Below are positions 47,090 to 54,441 of a stretch of 64,000 bases of DNA, one piece after another. The notes under the pieces are model-generated. The model made no database searches and was not told where the DNA came from. It was given only the letters and a program-made list of their open reading frames with translations. This DNA is from CAVOXO01 sp963700425 (GTDB lineage: Bacteria; Actinomycetota; Acidimicrobiia; Acidimicrobiales; Microtrichaceae), in NCBI GenBank assembly GCA_963700425.1, contig CAVOXO010000003.1, forward strand, positions 620,001-684,000, given 5' to 3'. The translations under genes and the position numbers were made by a program. Positions within the stretch are counted from its first letter, which is position 1. Each line of letters opens with the position of its first letter.

Positions 47090-47734
47090 TCACCGTGAAC
47101 GGAGGTCGCCGACCCACTCGTCGAACCACCGTCGGACCGCTGCTCGTTCGGCCCCATCGCACGGCAGCTCCTCGTCACGGAGTCGATCGAGACGTGCGAA
47201 GGCGTCGGCGACGTCGTGCGCGCTCACGCCGCTGTCGAGCTGCTGTGCCCAGGCAACGCACTCCGCCCGCCCGAGTCGCGTCGAGAGCGTCCAGAGATCG
47301 GTGACGTCGCGGCCCTCGGTGCGGTCCAGGATCGCGAGGATCTTGCGCGCCGCAAGGTCCTCGGCCGTGAACGCTGGGATGCCATCGACCTGCTGGAGTG
47401 GGAACAACGGCGGTGAATCGACCGCGAGGTCGACCTCGATGGTCTCGCCATCGAGTGTCGCCAGGAGTCGGGCGAAGGTGACGTGGTCTCGGACGAGTTC
47501 AACGGTCCATCCGTCGGCAGTGAGCGCATCGGTGAACGATGTGGCGAGAGGGCGGACGTCGCCGGGCGGGTTGCCCGGCTCCGCTGCGATGAACGCGTCG
47601 AGGTCGCGGGTCAGCCGGTCCACTACGCCAAGTGCGACGAGTGCCGAGCCGCCAGCGAGAGCGAAACCATCCGAGTCCGGGAGGTCGAAGAGGATTCGAG
47701 CAGCTCGTCGTTGCAGCGGGGTGAGCCCGTTCAC
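47090..47734 (-). CDS. AbiEii-like nucleotidyltransferase toxin
   Basis: 214 residues from GTG 47734. The nucleotidyltransferase core is FALAGGSALVALGVVDRLTRDLDAF (GGS and DLD residues), with a third acidic strand in IEVDLAVDS, then FTAEDLAARKILAILDRTEGRDVTDLWTL, which fits AbiEii/DUF1814-type toxins of type IV toxin-antitoxin or abortive infection systems. Its start overlaps the antitoxin stop by 4 nt. The gene is intact and flanked by repeat copy D. Confidence 0.8.
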   Translation of the reverse strand: MNGLTPLQRRAARILFDLPDSDGFALAGGSALVALGVVDRLTRDLDAFIAAEPGNPPGDVRPLATSFTDALTADGWTVELVRDHVTFARLLATLDGETIEVDLAVDSPPLFPLQQVDGIPAFTAEDLAARKILAILDRTEGRDVTDLWTLSTRLGRAECVAWAQQLDSGVSAHDVADAFARLDRLRDEELPCDGAERAAVRRWFDEWVGDLRSR

Positions 47735-48261
47735 GATGCCGCCACGAGGTCGGTCGGGTCACCCGCTTTGTGGACGATCGGGGCCCATGCGGCGCGCAGC
47801 GTCCGGGGCAACGTGAGGTCGGGCCAGGCCTCGCACAGCAGGACACCGTCAACGATCGGTTCGATGTCGCTCGGTGTGCCCTCTCGGAGGACAAGCTCGT
47901 AGGCACGAATGCGATCGCTGCGTTGCGCCAGGTCCAGCTCTCGACGTGGTCCGCTCCACCAGAGGTGTGGCCCGGGGTCGAAGCGGCGGAGGCACGCGGC
48001 AGGGGACAAGCGCCAGAGGCGCGAGGGGATGGCATAGGGCCGTCGGTCGTCGCTCCACGCCCATTCGATCGCCGGCACGATCTCGACGCGAGCTTCGACT
48101 GCATCGAGCAGCGTCATCGCCGTGTCGAAGAGCGGCTCGCGTCGGCCGTGCTCGTACGCGGCGATGTTCGGGCGCGCGATGCCAGAGCGCTCGGCTAGCG
48201 CGAGCTGCGTGAGGCCGGCCGCCGTTCGGGCGGAGAGGAGGACATCGGCGAAAACTGCCAT
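47731..48261 (-). CDS. XRE-family antitoxin partner of the AbiEii-like toxin
   Basis: 176 residues. Residues 5-60 are a Cro/C1 helix-turn-helix (LLSARTAAGLTQLALAERSGIARPNIAAYEHGRREP); the rest includes an RELDLAQRSDRIRAYELVLREG block seen in antitoxins paired with nucleotidyltransferase toxins. ATG 48261 is chosen because TACGAT ends 6 nt upstream (leaderless); a longer frame to 48306 has no signal. The perfect inverted repeat at 48260-48287 covers the start and promoter. Confidence 0.8.
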   Translation of the reverse strand: MAVFADVLLSARTAAGLTQLALAERSGIARPNIAAYEHGRREPLFDTAMTLLDAVEARVEIVPAIEWAWSDDRRPYAIPSRLWRLSPAACLRRFDPGPHLWWSGPRRELDLAQRSDRIRAYELVLREGTPSDIEPIVDGVLLCEAWPDLTLPRTLRAAWAPIVHKAGDPTDLVAAS

Positions 48262-48287
48262 GTATGTATCGTACTCGATACATACAT
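48260..48287. promoter_or_regulatory. Perfect palindromic operator of the antitoxin
   Basis: ATGTATGTATCG and CGATACATACAT are exact reverse complements separated by TACT. The palindrome overlaps both the minus-strand -10 box (TACGAT) and the antitoxin ATG, so binding by the antitoxin would shut off its own operon. Confidence 0.8.
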
Positions 48288-48687
48288 GAATGCGGTCCCA
48301 CTGCACTCGGACCGGTCAGATCAACGATGGTGGCGTCGTCGGATCAGTTCCTGGGTCAGCGCGACCTCGACAACTTCGCCGAGTTCCTCGTCGAAATACG
48401 TCACATCCCTGAAGGGGCCGAGAACTCATCTGGCGGGCTGCGGTCGTGTCAGTGTCATCGGGGGGCCGCGGCGACCGTGTGGGGGCGGGTCGAAGCGGAG
48501 GGGTTCTTGTCGTGCTGGTTGGCTGTCGCGGGGTGTTCGGGCGGCGGGTCGGTACTCGTTGATGAGCCCACTGCAGGTGGTGTGTTGTCGGATTGGAGCT
48601 CCCCAGGTCCGACGGACAGTTGGTGCGTGGGTGATCATGCCGTGGTGGCGTTGTCAGAATCGCAGTTTCGTAATACGATTGCTCCGC
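48288..48687. mobile_element. Truncated frame plus second transposase scar
   Basis: From 48325 a plus-strand frame reads VASSDQFLGQRDLDNFAEFLVEIRHIPE and is cut at GGGGCCGAGAACTC (48414), the same junction as at 24409. The minus strand then encodes a tail PIRQHTTCSGLINEYRPAA (about 48540-48600), a diverged copy of the transposase C-terminus at 24535, here without its stop. So the same IS type inserted at both places and decayed. The last ~30 bp carry the promoter of the next gene (TACGAT at 48674). Confidence 0.6.
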
Positions 48688-48957
48688 GTGGAGGTCCACG
48701 ATTCAGCTCGCAAGCACGGTGTTCATGATGAAGACATCACTCACGCAGTTGCCAGGGGCTTGGTCGAGTACGACCTCGACGACGATGACTCGCCGTCACG
48801 GAGACTGGTGCTTGCCTCGGACCGAGCCGGGAACCTGCTCGACGTCGTCGTCGTGACCTTCGACGATGGCGACGAGATGGTCATTCACGCGATGCCGATG
48901 CGCTCGACGTACCACGCCCTGATCGACGAGTTCCCGGAAGGATCCGATGATGACTGA
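48688..48957 (+). CDS. Small RelE/BrnT-like putative toxin
   Basis: 89 residues from GTG 48688, 8 nt after TACGAT. The sequence VEVHDSARKHGVHDEDITHAVARGLVEYDLDDDDSPSRRLVLASDRAGNLLDVVVVTFDDGDEMVIHAMPMRSTY has the HA.RKHGV..E.I.HAV start and the final beta strands with VIHAMP.R common to small RNase-like toxins paired with ribbon-helix-helix antitoxins. The exact family (BrnT or DUF4258-like) is a tentative call. It overlaps the antitoxin start by 11 nt. Confidence 0.65.
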   Translation: MEVHDSARKHGVHDEDITHAVARGLVEYDLDDDDSPSRRLVLASDRAGNLLDVVVVTFDDGDEMVIHAMPMRSTYHALIDEFPEGSDDD

Positions 48958-49222
48958 AGAAGTGCGAAGAACGTCGAAGGGGAGGCCGATCGACGACAGC
49001 GCGATCGAGCGTTTGTCTGCGGAAGCTGAGGATGGCTGCGACCCTGACGCGCTCAGGCGCCGTGGCGGTCGGCGGCCGATGGGTTCGGGGCCGGCCGATG
49101 TGGTCCCCGTCCGTTTGGATCCCGAGTTGAAGTCTCTGGTCGAATCTCGCGCCGAGAGTGATCGCACCTCAACGAGTGAGGTCATCAGGGAGGCGCTTCG
49201 GCGCTACCTCGACGTCGCTTGA
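48947..49222 (+). CDS. Ribbon-helix-helix antitoxin
   Basis: 91 residues, MMTEEVRRTSKGRPIDDSAIERL, then RRRGGRRPMGSGPADVVPVRLDPELKSLVESRAESDRTSTSEVIREALRRYLDVA. The C-terminal part is a CopG/MetJ-like fold for DNA binding; the N-terminal part probably covers the toxin. It may start at 48947 or 48950; a GGAAGGAT site precedes both. The overlap with the toxin implies coupled translation. Repeat copy E begins 30 bp after its stop. Confidence 0.82.
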   Translation: MMTEEVRRTSKGRPIDDSAIERLSAEAEDGCDPDALRRRGGRRPMGSGPADVVPVRLDPELKSLVESRAESDRTSTSEVIREALRRYLDVA

Positions 49223-49252
49223 TCCCGTCTCCGTGCCGAGTGCCGGACTCGG

Positions 49253-49400
49253 ATCCATCTCGCGGATATCCCGCGACCCCTCCGGTTCGCACCGCCCGCT
49301 GCTGTCCGCTCTGTCGGACGACGCCCCGAAATCCGCCCGCCTTGGTTCGTCAGGGTTCGGTGCCACCACCTTCTCGGTCCCTCTCGAAGTGGCGGCACGA
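49253..49400 (+). repeat. Structured repeat copy E with decayed tRNA half
   Basis: Starts CATCTCGCGGATATCCCGCG and keeps GGTTCGTCAGGGTTCGGTGCC and ACCTTCTCGGTCCCTCTC as in copies B-D, but the tRNA half is altered to GAAGTGGCGGCACGAGTTC and stops there; the acceptor end is gone. The following bases match the tail module of copy B instead, so copy E is a recombinant or decayed end. Confidence 0.75.
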
Positions 49401-49770
49401 GTTCATCGAGGGTGGCCGATACGGCGCGGGCTGACGTCGCGTGTGGCTGGACTTGCCGGTACCGCGGGATGCCACCGATGATCGCGCTCCCTCGAAACGC
49501 TTGCGTTCACGGGGCAGATGAGTATCAGGCCCCCTCAGGCCGACACTCGAAACACCCGAGATCGCCGGGCGGATGCGTATTCGGCCCCCTCCTCGATGTC
49601 AAGCGTGCGTCGGATCCGGGGGCACCGTCGGGCGGACGATGATCGAAGTCGCCTGCGGCAACGAGCGCCAGGTCGACATCGGGTCTCCGCCGCTCGAGCT
49701 GCCGAGTCCTCCGCACTCGAAGGGCTCGCGCATTGCCCGTCACCACACCCTGGAGGGTGGGCGGGCGCCT
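49401..49770 (+). repeat. Tail module with ~55-bp tandem partial repeats
   Basis: GCGGGCTGACGTCGCGTGTG matches 26356 onward. CTCGAAACGCTTGCGTTCACG and GATGAGTATC (49492) then recur as CTCGAAACACCCGAGATCGC and GATGCGTATTCGG (49545), about 54 bp apart. From about 49600 to 49770 nothing recognisable is seen; this gap separates the island from the flavin reductase gene. Confidence 0.6.
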
Positions 49771-50268
49771 TCAGTGACGCTTGACGCCGCCGTACTTCAT
49801 GCGGGTGTCGCTCATCGCCGCGGAACGGGCGTCGTCGTCGTTGATGGCGCCGTCGACCACTTCGCCGACGAACAAGGTGTGGGTCCCCAGATCGATCGAC
49901 CGTCGCATCGCGCAGTCGATCCACGCGATGGCCTCGTCGAAGACGGGCGCGCCAGTGGTCGCCTCGCTGATCGCTCGACCGTTCAAGGCGCCGTCCGCGA
50001 ACGTTGCCGGTTTGGAGAACTTCACGAACACCCGCGTGTCCTCCGCGTCCCACAGATTGACCGTGAAGCACCCGCCCTCGGTGATCAGCCGGTGGGTCAC
50101 GGCAGTGTTGTCGACGCTCACCCCGATGAGAACCGGTTCCATCGACAGCTGGGTGATCCAGCTGGTCGTCATGGCGTTTCGCTCGCCGCCCGCCCGCGAT
50201 CCGACCAGCGCCAGGGCGTTGGGGATCTTCCATGTCAGCTTGTTGAGGACTTCGTCGTCGAGCGCCAT
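49771..50268 (-). CDS. Flavin reductase-like FMN-binding protein
   Basis: 165 residues from ATG 50268, 7 nt after TAGAGT. The fold is a split beta-barrel flavin-binding domain: NALALVGSRAGGERNAMTTSWITQLSMEPVLIGVSVDNTAVTHRLITEGGCFTVNLW, then FVKFSKPATFADGALNG, IAWIDCAMRRSIDLGTHTLFVGEVVDG. Such proteins reduce FMN or FAD with NAD(P)H, often for a monooxygenase, but no oxygenase is adjacent. It is the first core-like gene right of the island. Confidence 0.85.
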   Translation of the reverse strand: MALDDEVLNKLTWKIPNALALVGSRAGGERNAMTTSWITQLSMEPVLIGVSVDNTAVTHRLITEGGCFTVNLWDAEDTRVFVKFSKPATFADGALNGRAISEATTGAPVFDEAIAWIDCAMRRSIDLGTHTLFVGEVVDGAINDDDARSAAMSDTRMKYGGVKRH

Positions 50269-50421
50269 CGGCCCGACTCTAGGTACTGGCATGGGTGTCG
50301 CGTCGGGTCTCGCGTACGACCACGGAACGACCGACGCCACATCAGCAGGACATCGACGAGGGCGTGTCCCCAGGAGTCGAGCGTCGTCCTGTGCCGAAGC
50401 CCATCGGGGGGGCGACGGCCC

Positions 50422-50742
50422 CTACATGTTCACTTCGAACGTTTCTGCCACCTCGACGGTTCCTCCGCCGAGGGTGACGTTGGGACAGCCCTTGGCCATG
50501 TCGGCCGCGGCATCGATGTCTGCCGCCTCGACCAGCCCGTAGCCGGTGCAGGGATTGGCGCCGCCGCCGTCGGTGACCCCGTCGGGCCCGACCGTCTTCC
50601 ACGACGAACACGGTGCACCCATGTCGGTGAAGGCCGCCCCGATGGATCCCATCCACTCGCCCCAGGCGGCCATGTGTTTCTGTTGCTCTTCCTCGGACTC
50701 CGGCATTCCGCCACCGTGGTACGCAAGCAAGTACTTGGGCAT
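50422..50742 (-). CDS. YCII-domain (DGPF-type) small protein
   Basis: 106 residues: MPKYLLAYHGGGMPESEEEQQKHMAAWGEWMGSIGAAFTDMG, a central GPDGVTDGGGANPCTGYGLVEAADIDAAADMAKGCP, and VEVAETFEVNM. This is the YCII-related/DGPF domain, a dimeric ferredoxin-like fold with unproven activity. AGGAG precedes ATG 50742. It lies upstream of, and may be cotranscribed with, the flavin reductase gene, although about 150 bp separate them. Confidence 0.82.
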   Translation of the reverse strand: MPKYLLAYHGGGMPESEEEQQKHMAAWGEWMGSIGAAFTDMGAPCSSWKTVGPDGVTDGGGANPCTGYGLVEAADIDAAADMAKGCPNVTLGGGTVEVAETFEVNM

Positions 50743-50831
50743 GTCGCTACTCCTGGTTCGTTGGTCGAGGCAAACGTTAGTCACGGCTTACCAATGCGTC
50801 AACGGGTGTGAGGAGTGAGTCCGGTCGGGTA

Positions 50832-52166
50832 TCAGGCGGCGGTCAGCAGCGCTCGCATCCAGGTGTCGGCGGCGTAGAAGGTGAGGCGCTCGCCACGACC
50901 GAGCGGTGGAGCGGTGTGCGGTCCGATGTCGAGACATCGCTGTTCGGACAACACTTCGAGCCGGCCGGGTGGTGGTCGCCCGTCGCGCCGGGTGTGGCTG
51001 ACCAGCCTGTTGTCCACGACCCGGTCGTGCCGGTCGAAGAACGTGAAGGACTGGTCGCCGTTGGCCTGGACTCTCCACCCGTGATGGTGGATGAGCCGGT
51101 GGTGGTACGAGCACACCAACAGCTCGTTGTCGAGGTCGGTGTGTCCGCCGTCGGCCCACTCCACGACGTGATGCACATGGACGTGCCGGGTCTGCCCGCA
51201 GCCGGGAACAGCGCAGCCGCCGTCACGGAACCGAAGGGCCCGCCGCTGATGTCGGTTGGCGAGCCTGAAGCTGCGGCCCAGCTTGAGCGGCACGCCCTCC
51301 CGATGCCACAGGATCTCGAGCGACCCCTCCTCGGCGAGGCGGCGGACCAGCTCGGGCGTCACGTCGGGACCCGATTCGAATCGGCAGGTGGAATCGACGC
51401 GCAACGTCCCGGTGACCAGCGTCGCGAGATCGATGAGAACGGTGACCGTGAACGGCTCGCCTCCGGGCCGGGTCAGACGGTCTCGTCGAGCCGAATCGAG
51501 GACCATCTCGCCCATGAGGCGGAGGGTCTCGCTGCACGGGATCGGTGTGCGGGTCCGCTCCTCACCGGCAGCCGCCCCATCGTCGTCGCGACGTTCGTGC
51601 TCACCAGCGCGCCGCGCAGCCTCGTACGCCTCGTCGATCAGAGAGCCGATCTCGGCGGGCGCCTTGCCCCGGGCGCACCAGTCGCCTCGCTCGTCGAACC
51701 AGCTGTTCCAGTAGTAGGAGCCCTCTGTCTCCGGCGAATCGGGCTCGGCCGGGTTCGGAGTCAGCTCCCGGAACCGGGAGAGAAGTCGCCTCACCTGAGT
51801 GGGTGTAGCTGTCGTGACGATGTTGGCCAACGTGGCATCGATCTCGGGAGTGGCAACCCGGGCTGCCGACGCGACGACCCCGAGCGACACCTCGCCGGCG
51901 CGGGCCCGTTCCATGACTTCCGGCATGGCCGAGGCCTTCTCGGCGACGCGCGCCAGCGCCGTGGCCTCGGCGGGGGCGTAGCCACAGTTGACGGTCACCC
52001 AGTGGGTGGCCGATCGCCAGTCGCCGTCGTTCCATCGCGGATCGGCGGTGAAGTCCGCCAGCTTCTCCGCCAGTCGGGCCTCTGCGGCATGCACATGGGC
52101 AGCGAGCTCGCGGATCTCGTCGGCTGCCGCCCACATGTCCGTTCGGGAACTCCCCAGCCGTTCCAT
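50832..52166 (-). CDS. DUF222 / HNH endonuclease-domain protein
   Basis: 444 residues. The N-terminal two-thirds is DUF222 (ELAAHVHAAEARLAEKLADF, ATHWVTVNCGYAPAEATALARVAEKASAMPEV). The C-terminus has the HNH nuclease motif CAVPGCGQTRHVHVHHVVEWADGGHTDLDNELLVCSYHHRLIHHHGW. The family (13E12-like) is abundant and multi-copy in Actinobacteria; its role is unknown though often linked to mobile DNA. ATG 52166 lies 6 nt after TAGGCT (leaderless). Confidence 0.9.
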   Translation of the reverse strand: MERLGSSRTDMWAAADEIRELAAHVHAAEARLAEKLADFTADPRWNDGDWRSATHWVTVNCGYAPAEATALARVAEKASAMPEVMERARAGEVSLGVVASAARVATPEIDATLANIVTTATPTQVRRLLSRFRELTPNPAEPDSPETEGSYYWNSWFDERGDWCARGKAPAEIGSLIDEAYEAARRAGEHERRDDDGAAAGEERTRTPIPCSETLRLMGEMVLDSARRDRLTRPGGEPFTVTVLIDLATLVTGTLRVDSTCRFESGPDVTPELVRRLAEEGSLEILWHREGVPLKLGRSFRLANRHQRRALRFRDGGCAVPGCGQTRHVHVHHVVEWADGGHTDLDNELLVCSYHHRLIHHHGWRVQANGDQSFTFFDRHDRVVDNRLVSHTRRDGRPPPGRLEVLSEQRCLDIGPHTAPPLGRGERLTFYAADTWMRALLTAA

Positions 52167-52369
52167 GAGGTCAGCCTAGCACATGGAGCGAACACGTGTT
52201 CGACCATTGCCGACATCGTCGCAATGACGACTTGAACTCCGCGACGGACACCGGTCGCCGACGCACCGGTCACGACGTGGGCCCGACCCGGTCGGCCACG
52301 ACGACGGCTGGGGGACAGGCGACGCCCCGATCAGGCACGCCGGGCGTTGGAAACCCGACGCGGTCTCTC

Positions 52370-52564
52370 TCACATGGTGATGATGAGCACGCCTATCAGG
52401 GTGATGATCAGGATGACGGCCACGACCACGGCCTGCGCCCCCGTGCCGAACACCAGCTTCTCGCGTGTCTCGTGTTCCCACTTCCTGTTGGCCGGTGACC
52501 CGACCTTCGGGAGGTGTTGCGGCTTCTTGTGCCCCTTGCGCGGCTTGCTGGTGCTGCTTCCCAT
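52370..52564 (-). CDS. Small single-pass membrane protein
   Basis: 64 residues: a basic N-terminus (MGSSTSKPRKGHKKPQHLPK), the segment ANRKWEHETREKLVFGTGA, and one C-terminal helix QAVVVAVILIITLIGVLIITM. TAGGGT lies 6 nt before the ATG, supporting a real leaderless gene. I do not recognise a family; the topology suggests a tail-anchored protein. No partner gene is evident. Confidence 0.6.
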   Translation of the reverse strand: MGSSTSKPRKGHKKPQHLPKVGSPANRKWEHETREKLVFGTGAQAVVVAVILIITLIGVLIITM

Positions 52565-52713
52565 GGCGACACCCTACCGGGTGCTTCACAAGGCCCGCCG
52601 TGAGCCAACCAGGCCCTTCACGGGGCTTCGGCACCATCGGTTCGCAGAACCGGGGTTCATGGGATCGACCGGCTGCGGGCGTGCCGACACGGCTCATCTG
52701 ATGAGGTCCGATG

Positions 52714-53907
52714 CTACGGAGACGCGACCCGTGCCGGTCGGGGCCAGAGCTTTCTGGAGAGCGGATCCGCGACGCGAGCGAGGAGTGGTCCGGAGACCGC
52801 CAACATCAGCACGTAGGCCGCGGCGAGGGGGCCGAGTCGGGATTCGATTCCCTCGGCAACCGCGATTCCGGCGATGACGATCGAGAACTCACCCCTGGCG
52901 ACGAGCGTCGCTCCGGCACGGAGCCGGCCGGGGCGGTCGATTCCCCCCGCTCGTGCGCTGAACCATCCGGTGACCACCTTGGTCGTCGCGGTCACCACGG
53001 CCAACGCCGCGGCGAGGCCGAGCGCGCCGGGCAGGTCGGCCGGGTCGATCTGCAACCCGAAGAAGGCGAAGAACATCGCGGCGAACAGATCGCGCAACGG
53101 GGACAGCACCTGGCGGGCGGCGTGTTCCGCAGGACCGCTGAGCGCGATCCCGACCAGGAACGCTCCGACGGCGGCAGACGCCTGGACGCGCTCCGCGATG
53201 CCGGCGACGAGAAGGGTGACCCCGATGAGACTGAGCAGCAGGTTCTCATCGGAGCGGCTGAAGATGATTCTGCTGATGCGGGGACCCAGCCGAACCGCGG
53301 CGAGGAGAGCGAGCACGACGATCGCCACGGCGGCCATGATCTCGACTCCGATCGCGAACGGGTCGCCGCCGATGAGCAGGCCCGCCATCAGCGGGAGGTA
53401 GAAGGCCATGACCAGATCCTCGGTGACCAGGATCGCGAGGACCGTCGGGGTCTCCCGGTTACCGGTGGTGCCCAGATCCGTCAACAGCCTGGCGATGATC
53501 CCCGACGACGAGATGTACGTGATGCCTCCGAGGAGCAGCGATGCCCGCACGTCCCATTCAAGGAGCGCACCGAGGAGGAACCCGGGACTGAAGTTCAACG
53601 CGAGGTCCAACGCTCCGGCGGGAGCGTGATGACGAAGGGCGCCGGTCAGCTCCGTGCCGGTGTACTCGAGGCCGAGCAGGAGGAGGAGGAGGATCACACC
53701 GATCTGTGCGCCCGTCTCGATGAAGTCGCGTGCGGTGACGAGTTCGACGACGCCGCCCTCGCCGACGGCGAGCCCGGCAAGGAGGTAGAGCGGTATCGAC
53801 GGGATTCCGGCGCGCGACGCGATGCGGCCGAGAATCGCCAGACCGAGGAGAATCCCTCCCAACTCGATCAGAAGCGTGGCAGTGCCGGGCGTCGCTCCGA
53901 GGATCAT
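52714..53907 (-). CDS. Cation:proton antiporter, KefB/CPA2 type
   Basis: 397 residues with about 12 hydrophobic helices and no attached RCK domain. Family marks are GIPSIPLYLLAGLAVGEGG, GVILLLLLLGLEYT, LLLGGITYISSSGIIARLLTDLG, VLAILVTEDLVMAFYLPLMAGLL and ATLVARGEFSIVIAGIAV. It would exchange K+ or Na+ for H+. It overlaps the TrkA-C regulatory protein gene upstream by 4 nt, forming a two-component antiporter like KhtU-KhtT or AmhT-AmhM. Confidence 0.9.
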   Translation of the reverse strand: MILGATPGTATLLIELGGILLGLAILGRIASRAGIPSIPLYLLAGLAVGEGGVVELVTARDFIETGAQIGVILLLLLLGLEYTGTELTGALRHHAPAGALDLALNFSPGFLLGALLEWDVRASLLLGGITYISSSGIIARLLTDLGTTGNRETPTVLAILVTEDLVMAFYLPLMAGLLIGGDPFAIGVEIMAAVAIVVLALLAAVRLGPRISRIIFSRSDENLLLSLIGVTLLVAGIAERVQASAAVGAFLVGIALSGPAEHAARQVLSPLRDLFAAMFFAFFGLQIDPADLPGALGLAAALAVVTATTKVVTGWFSARAGGIDRPGRLRAGATLVARGEFSIVIAGIAVAEGIESRLGPLAAAYVLMLAVSGPLLARVADPLSRKLWPRPARVASP

Positions 53908-54395
53908 TCACTCGTCCCGGCCAGCAAGGCGGCCGCCGAGTTGATTCCCTCGGCCGTGCCGACGACGACCACGGTGTCACCGGGGATCAGCGTCGCGTCG
54001 GGTCCCGGCGCCGGTATGGCGGAGTTCTGCCGAACAATGGCGACGATCGACACGCCCGTTCGCGTTCTCAGGGCCGTGTCACCCAACTCCCGGTTCGCAT
54101 AGCGACTCGCGGGTCCGATCTGGAGCCAGTCGATGGCGAGCCCGGCGATCTCCTGTCGGAGGTCCTCGAATTGCTCGGTGATCGTCGCCCCGCCGAGAAG
54201 ATCGGCGAGGACCGCCGATTCGTCGGGAGTGAGACTCGTCGTGACCTTGACGCTGTCGGGGTCGTCGCGGTCATAGACGAACAGCTCACGCCGTCCGGTG
54301 TGGTGCAGGACCACCCCGAGATGGTCGCCATCGACACAGGCGAAATCGAGCCGCACACCGACTCCGGGAAGTCGGGTTTCGTTCACTTCGGTCAT
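53904..54395 (-). CDS. TrkA-C domain regulatory subunit of the antiporter
   Basis: 163 residues. The N-terminal half (VRLDFACVDGDHLGVVLHHTGRRELFVYDRDDPDS) precedes a TrkA-C (RCK_C) domain at ~85-160: DWLQIGPASRYANRELGDTALRTRTGVSIVAIVRQNSAIPAPGPDATLIPGDTVVVVGTAEG. Such subunits bind nucleotides or cations and gate KhtU/AmhT-type antiporters. The coupled ATGA overlap with the antiporter gene supports complex formation. The start is ATG 54395. Confidence 0.87.
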   Translation of the reverse strand: MTEVNETRLPGVGVRLDFACVDGDHLGVVLHHTGRRELFVYDRDDPDSVKVTTSLTPDESAVLADLLGGATITEQFEDLRQEIAGLAIDWLQIGPASRYANRELGDTALRTRTGVSIVAIVRQNSAIPAPGPDATLIPGDTVVVVGTAEGINSAAALLAGTSE

Positions 54396-54441
54396 TCTCC
54401 GAGTCTGGCGCACGGCGAGAGCATCGTGTCGGGTCGGCACG

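Larger units (their letters stand above)
19838..49595. mobile_element. Composite tRNA-Glu-anchored genomic island (cassette-like mosaic)
   Basis: The region runs from the anticodon loop of tRNA-Glu to the last repeat before the flavin reductase gene. Seen directly: direct copies of the tRNA-Glu 3' half, hairpin repeats resembling its anticodon arm, toxin-antitoxin pairs next to repeats, transposase and group II intron scars, truncated genes at junctions and a duplicated kinase module. No recombinase gene is visible. Serial integration at the anticodon loop is the simplest reading. The right limit is uncertain because the final repeat is degraded. Confidence 0.6.

Noticed and set aside
19838..49595. 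Chromosomal integron with attC sites
   Set aside because: The repeats are structured and cassette-like, but they lack the R-box pairs (RYYYAAC/GTTRRRY), and no integron integrase is visible. The tRNA-Glu half points to tyrosine-recombinase att sites instead.
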